From NCBI GenBank assembly GCA_023251595.1, contig JAHEYM010000131.1, forward strand, positions 1 through 9,455: a stretch of DNA of 9,455 nt. The letters are read 5' to 3'. The translations under genes and the position numbers were made by a program. The stretch comes from Bacteroidota bacterium (GTDB taxonomy: Bacteria > Bacteroidota > Bacteroidia > AKYH767-A > JABDAW01). The notes under the pieces are model-generated. The model was not told the DNA's origin and made no database searches. It was given only the letters and a program-made list of their open reading frames with translations. Positions 7,278 through 9,455 of this stretch are shown here, piece by piece (within the stretch, counting starts at the first letter, position 1; the number at the start of each line of letters is the position of its first letter).

Positions 7278-7285
7278 CAAAAGTA
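7278..7285 (-). promoter_or_regulatory. Putative -7 promoter element for exbB-exbD
   Basis: Read on the minus strand this is TACTTTTG, an exact fit to TAnnTTTG, about 86 bases upstream of the exbB ATG. No convincing TTTG is seen at the -33 position. It lies in a 13-base block (CAAAAGTAATACA on the plus strand, 7278-7290) that is repeated exactly upstream of the potassium channel gene. The predicted leader contains the 22-bp palindrome. Confidence 0.
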
Positions 7286-7391
7286 ATACAGAGGGATTGA
7301 CCTATTAAAAATAGTTTTTAACAAAAAAGCAAAACCAGGCGCTGAGATTCAATATTGATAAGCGTTTCGAACTACGTTGATAACTTTCCAA

Positions 7392-8315
7392 TCACTCCAA
7401 AACGTAGTCGTCGATCTTATTCAAATCTTGGGAAGTCACTCCCTCATCATTCAGACCAAAAACGGAAACAAAACGGGCGTTAAAGACCACCTCATCATAG
7501 GTATACGAAAATCGTTTGTTTACAGTTTGAGAAAATGTGTCGTCAAAGCCACTTAACAAAATCATAAATTCACAATCTTGCTCTTCCAAATCTTTCTTAG
7601 ACATATTCCACAGCGGACTCTCCTCATCAATAGGATGATTTACTGTCCATGTCATCGGGAAAAATATTATATTTTGGATTTCCAATTTCAATGAACGGAA
7701 TTTTCTAATTTTTTTACCATTCTCCAATTCGTATTTAGCAACAATTACCCTGGCACTAATATCTACAATCTGCGAATTCCTCATTTTATTCGCGATTCGG
7801 AATTGAAATGCGGTTTTATCCTGAAAAGGTGCAATAAGGGCAGTCTTACTAAAAAGAATCCTTGCAATGGGTCGTGCGAATCTACCATATAGTATACCTG
7901 TGATCAACGCAAAACTCAACATCCCTATCAGACCCTCCATCGCAGCGATTGAATTTACTATATGATTTGCAGGACTTAATTTACCATAACCTATCGTCGT
8001 AATTGTTTGTGTACTGAAGAAAAATGCATTCCAGAAATGACTACTATCCGTTTTCGAATCCAGCCCATTTAATCCATCGGCTCCTGCAGAAAAATAGATA
8101 ATGGCAAAAAGAAAATTAATAAAGAGATAATAACTTAAGACCATCAAATTGAATTTCAACCAGGAAATTGAAATTAAATAATGATAAAAACTGAGAGAAG
8201 TCCAGGCAGATTTTTCTTTCCTGTCTATATTAAAACTACCATCCGGATTTATAAGACGGTTTTTCTGACCCGATGTCCGGGTACCGAATCCTAATTCTTC
8301 TTCTTTTTGTTTCAC
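7392..8315 (-). CDS. Inwardly rectifying potassium channel, KirBac type
   Basis: This 307-residue inner-membrane channel passes potassium ions. The N-terminal cytoplasmic part has GTRTSGQKNRLINPDGSFNI (11-30), the usual lead-in to the amphipathic slide helix (WTSLSFYHYLI). Outer helix M1 is about 54-77. The pore loop carries the selectivity filter in TQTITTIGYG (102-111), and inner helix M2 is about 119-144. The C-terminal cytoplasmic beta-rich IRK domain (about 155-307) includes VDISARVIVAKYE, TWTVNHPIDEESPLW and FNARFVSVF, all Kir hallmarks. The length matches bacterial Kir channels and nothing is missing. The GTG start at 8315 is the first possible start after an in-frame stop, and has an AAGGA five bases upstream (8325-8321), unusual for this genome. 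It is divergent from the BatA-like gene and upstream of exbB on the same strand. Confidence 0.
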   Translation of the reverse strand: MKQKEEELGFGTRTSGQKNRLINPDGSFNIDRKEKSAWTSLSFYHYLISISWLKFNLMVLSYYLFINFLFAIIYFSAGADGLNGLDSKTDSSHFWNAFFFSTQTITTIGYGKLSPANHIVNSIAAMEGLIGMLSFALITGILYGRFARPIARILFSKTALIAPFQDKTAFQFRIANKMRNSQIVDISARVIVAKYELENGKKIRKFRSLKLEIQNIIFFPMTWTVNHPIDEESPLWNMSKKDLEEQDCEFMILLSGFDDTFSQTVNKRFSYTYDEVVFNARFVSVFGLNDEGVTSQDLNKIDDYVLE

Positions 8316-8320
8316 CTTAT

Positions 8321-8325
8321 TCCTT
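8321..8325 (-). promoter_or_regulatory. Shine-Dalgarno-like AAGGA for the Kir channel
   Basis: On the minus strand AAGGA lies five bases before the GTG at 8315. An in-frame TGA stands a few codons upstream, so together they fix this GTG as the start. Most other genes in the window lack such a sequence. Confidence 0.
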
Positions 8326-8351
8326 GTTCAAGAATGACAATTCTTCCAGTT

Positions 8352-8359
8352 CAAAAGTA
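8352..8359 (-). promoter_or_regulatory. Putative -7 promoter element for the Kir channel
   Basis: The minus strand reads TACTTTTG, matching TAnnTTTG, about 37 bases upstream of the GTG start. An ATTG lies about 16 bases further upstream and could be a slightly close -33 box. The element is part of CAAAAGTAATACA (plus strand 8352-8364), identical to the block before exbB. Confidence 0.
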
Positions 8360-8401
8360 ATACAATCTTACATGCCAATCTCCAGCTTAAGACTAAATGC
8401 T

Positions 8402-8409
8402 TACTTTTG
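8402..8409 (+). promoter_or_regulatory. Putative -7 promoter element giving a near-leaderless BatA-like transcript
   Basis: TACTTTTG matches TAnnTTTG and ends only four bases before the ATG at 8414. Transcription would then begin at or next to the start codon, giving a leaderless or almost leaderless message. No clear -33 TTTG is visible. It shares the 98-base divergent gap with the channel promoter on the other strand. Confidence 0.
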
Positions 8410-8413
8410 CATT

Positions 8414-9455
8414 ATGAGTTTCTTCTACCCTTCTTTTCTGTTTGCACTCTCGACGCTTGGTATCCCCGTCATCATTCATCTTTTCAACTTCAGAAGGTTT
8501 AAGAAAATCAACTTCACCAACGTTCGATTCATCAAAGAAGTGAAGCGTGACACGCAGTCTAAATCAAAGCTGAAACACTTGCTGGTATTGCTTATGCGTC
8601 TACTTGCACTCGCGTCTCTGGTGCTCGCTTTCGCCCAGCCATACATCCCGATCGCGGGGAATCCTGTGACAGATAATGAGCGTGCAATTTCAATATTTGT
8701 GGATAATTCATTCAGCATGGATGCGCTCGGGGTGAATGGAAGTCTGATAGAACAGGCAAAAACCAAAGCAATTGAGATAGCGAAAGCATACAAAGCTTCC
8801 GATAAATTTCAACTTCTTACGAATGATTTCGAGGCAAAACATCAGCGTTTGGTAAACCGAGAGGAATTCCTGAAGATGGTGGATGAAATTCATGCAAGTC
8901 CCGCATTCAGAACAGTTTCTGAGGTTCTTTCGAGACAGGCAGAAGCACTTCAACATGCTGATGTAAAGAAGCCAGTTTCTTATCTCTTATCGGATTTTCA
9001 GAAGACTACCGTCGATCTGGAGAAAGCAAAACCGGATAGTTCTATGGCGATACGTATGTTGCCGTTCGAATCGCAAAAGATCAGCAATGTTGAGATAGAT
9101 AGTGTATGGTTCACATCGCCTGTTCGTCAGATCAATGAAAAAATACAATTAATTGCAAAAGTCCGTAATATGTCGGGTGATGCCATCGAAAATGTGGCAG
9201 TAAAATTAATGGTGAATGGAAAGCAAAAGTCGCCCGGCGGTGTAAATATACCCGCACATAGCGAAACGCTTGATACGCTCTCGTTCACGCTCGCGGAACC
9301 GGGATGGCAAGACGCTGAACTTTCTATTACAGATCATCCTGTAACCTTCGATGACAATTGGTATTTTTCGTTTTTTATTGCTGAAAAACTACCTATATTA
9401 TGTATTAATCAGGAAAAACCAAGCGAATATATTGACGCGTTATTTATGAAAGATA
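8414..9455 (+). CDS. BatA-domain/VWA membrane protein (partial, runs off the right edge)
   Basis: The frame is open from the ATG at 8414 to the end of the window, giving 347 residues with no stop. It begins MSFFYPSFLFALSTLGIPVI, the N-terminal double-transmembrane (BatA, TIGR02226-type) region. Helices are about 4-23 and 56-76, with a basic loop NFRRFKKINFTNVRF between them. A von Willebrand A domain follows: strand ISIFVDNSFSM with the metal-site DxSxS (D97, S99, S101) and a later SYLLSDFQ (about 189-196). Residues about 225-310 look like a beta-sandwich (SVWFTSPVRQINEKIQL, NVAVKLMVNG), as in the CARDB-like part of these proteins, then VTFDDNWYFSFFIAEK. Bacteroidota have long proteins of this type (often 600-700 residues) of unknown function, related to the Bat aerotolerance proteins. 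It stands alone here, away from other bat genes, so a role in a Bat complex is not shown. Confidence 0.
   Translation, partial: MSFFYPSFLFALSTLGIPVIIHLFNFRRFKKINFTNVRFIKEVKRDTQSKSKLKHLLVLLMRLLALASLVLAFAQPYIPIAGNPVTDNERAISIFVDNSFSMDALGVNGSLIEQAKTKAIEIAKAYKASDKFQLLTNDFEAKHQRLVNREEFLKMVDEIHASPAFRTVSEVLSRQAEALQHADVKKPVSYLLSDFQKTTVDLEKAKPDSSMAIRMLPFESQKISNVEIDSVWFTSPVRQINEKIQLIAKVRNMSGDAIENVAVKLMVNGKQKSPGGVNIPAHSETLDTLSFTLAEPGWQDAELSITDHPVTFDDNWYFSFFIAEKLPILCINQEKPSEYIDALFMKD

Noticed and set aside
7120..7308. Plus-strand 62-residue open frame across the exbB start and the palindrome
   Set aside because: It overlaps the exbB N-terminus and the repeat region and has no domain or ribosome site; chance frame.
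7360..7391. Intrinsic terminator after the Kir channel around a TTCGAA centre
   Set aside because: The arms pair only imperfectly and no T-run follows in the minus direction.
8476..8956. Two minus-strand open frames opposite the BatA-like gene
   Set aside because: The plus strand encodes a clear BatA/VWA protein that is open to the window edge; the antisense frames are rich in C and S and have no domain signal.

Overview
The window looks like a chromosomal segment of a Bacteroidota bacterium, probably Chitinophagales or Sphingobacteriia-like or an uncultivated relative. The reasons are an acyl-CoA carboxylase beta subunit of the Bacteroidota type, an ExbD with the Bacteroidota-style MNDIMFFL segment, a BatA-type double-transmembrane/VWA protein, several promoter -7 elements fitting TAnnTTTG, and mostly absent Shine-Dalgarno sequences. 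No RNA gene, CRISPR array, insertion sequence or phage gene was seen.

Layout from left to right. (1) Positions 2-452 hold a small unrecognised AT-rich gene that appears broken by a +1 frameshift, or two overlapping small genes. (2) Positions 453-696 are an intergenic gap with a dispersed inverted repeat and a promoter for the next gene. (3) Positions 697-2328 encode a methylcrotonyl/propionyl-CoA-type carboxyltransferase. (4) A short gap carries a hairpin-forming repeat. (5) Positions 2392-6080 hold two genes with a 4-base ATGA overlap: an FkbH-like HAD-IIIC/GNAT protein with a C-terminal SGNH-like domain, and an LTA-synthase-like membrane alkaline-phosphatase-superfamily enzyme. (6) On the minus strand come a KirBac-type potassium channel (8315-7392) and then exbB and exbD (7192-6123), the last two also with an ATGA overlap. 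(7) Divergent from the channel, a BatA-domain/VWA membrane protein begins at 8414 and runs off the right edge.

How the genes may work together. The FkbH-like and LTA-synthase-like pair is the most interesting unit. FkbH-type enzymes handle activated glyceryl groups, and LTA-synthase relatives transfer phosphoglycerol-type groups outside the membrane, so the pair may decorate a surface glycan or lipid; this is inference. ExbB and ExbD form a proton-driven motor for TonB-type outer-membrane transport, although no tonB is present here. The channel and exbB promoters share an identical 13-base block, which suggests a common promoter architecture or common control. Each of four non-coding gaps carries a different short repeat or palindrome, as expected of a genome rich in small dispersed repeats.
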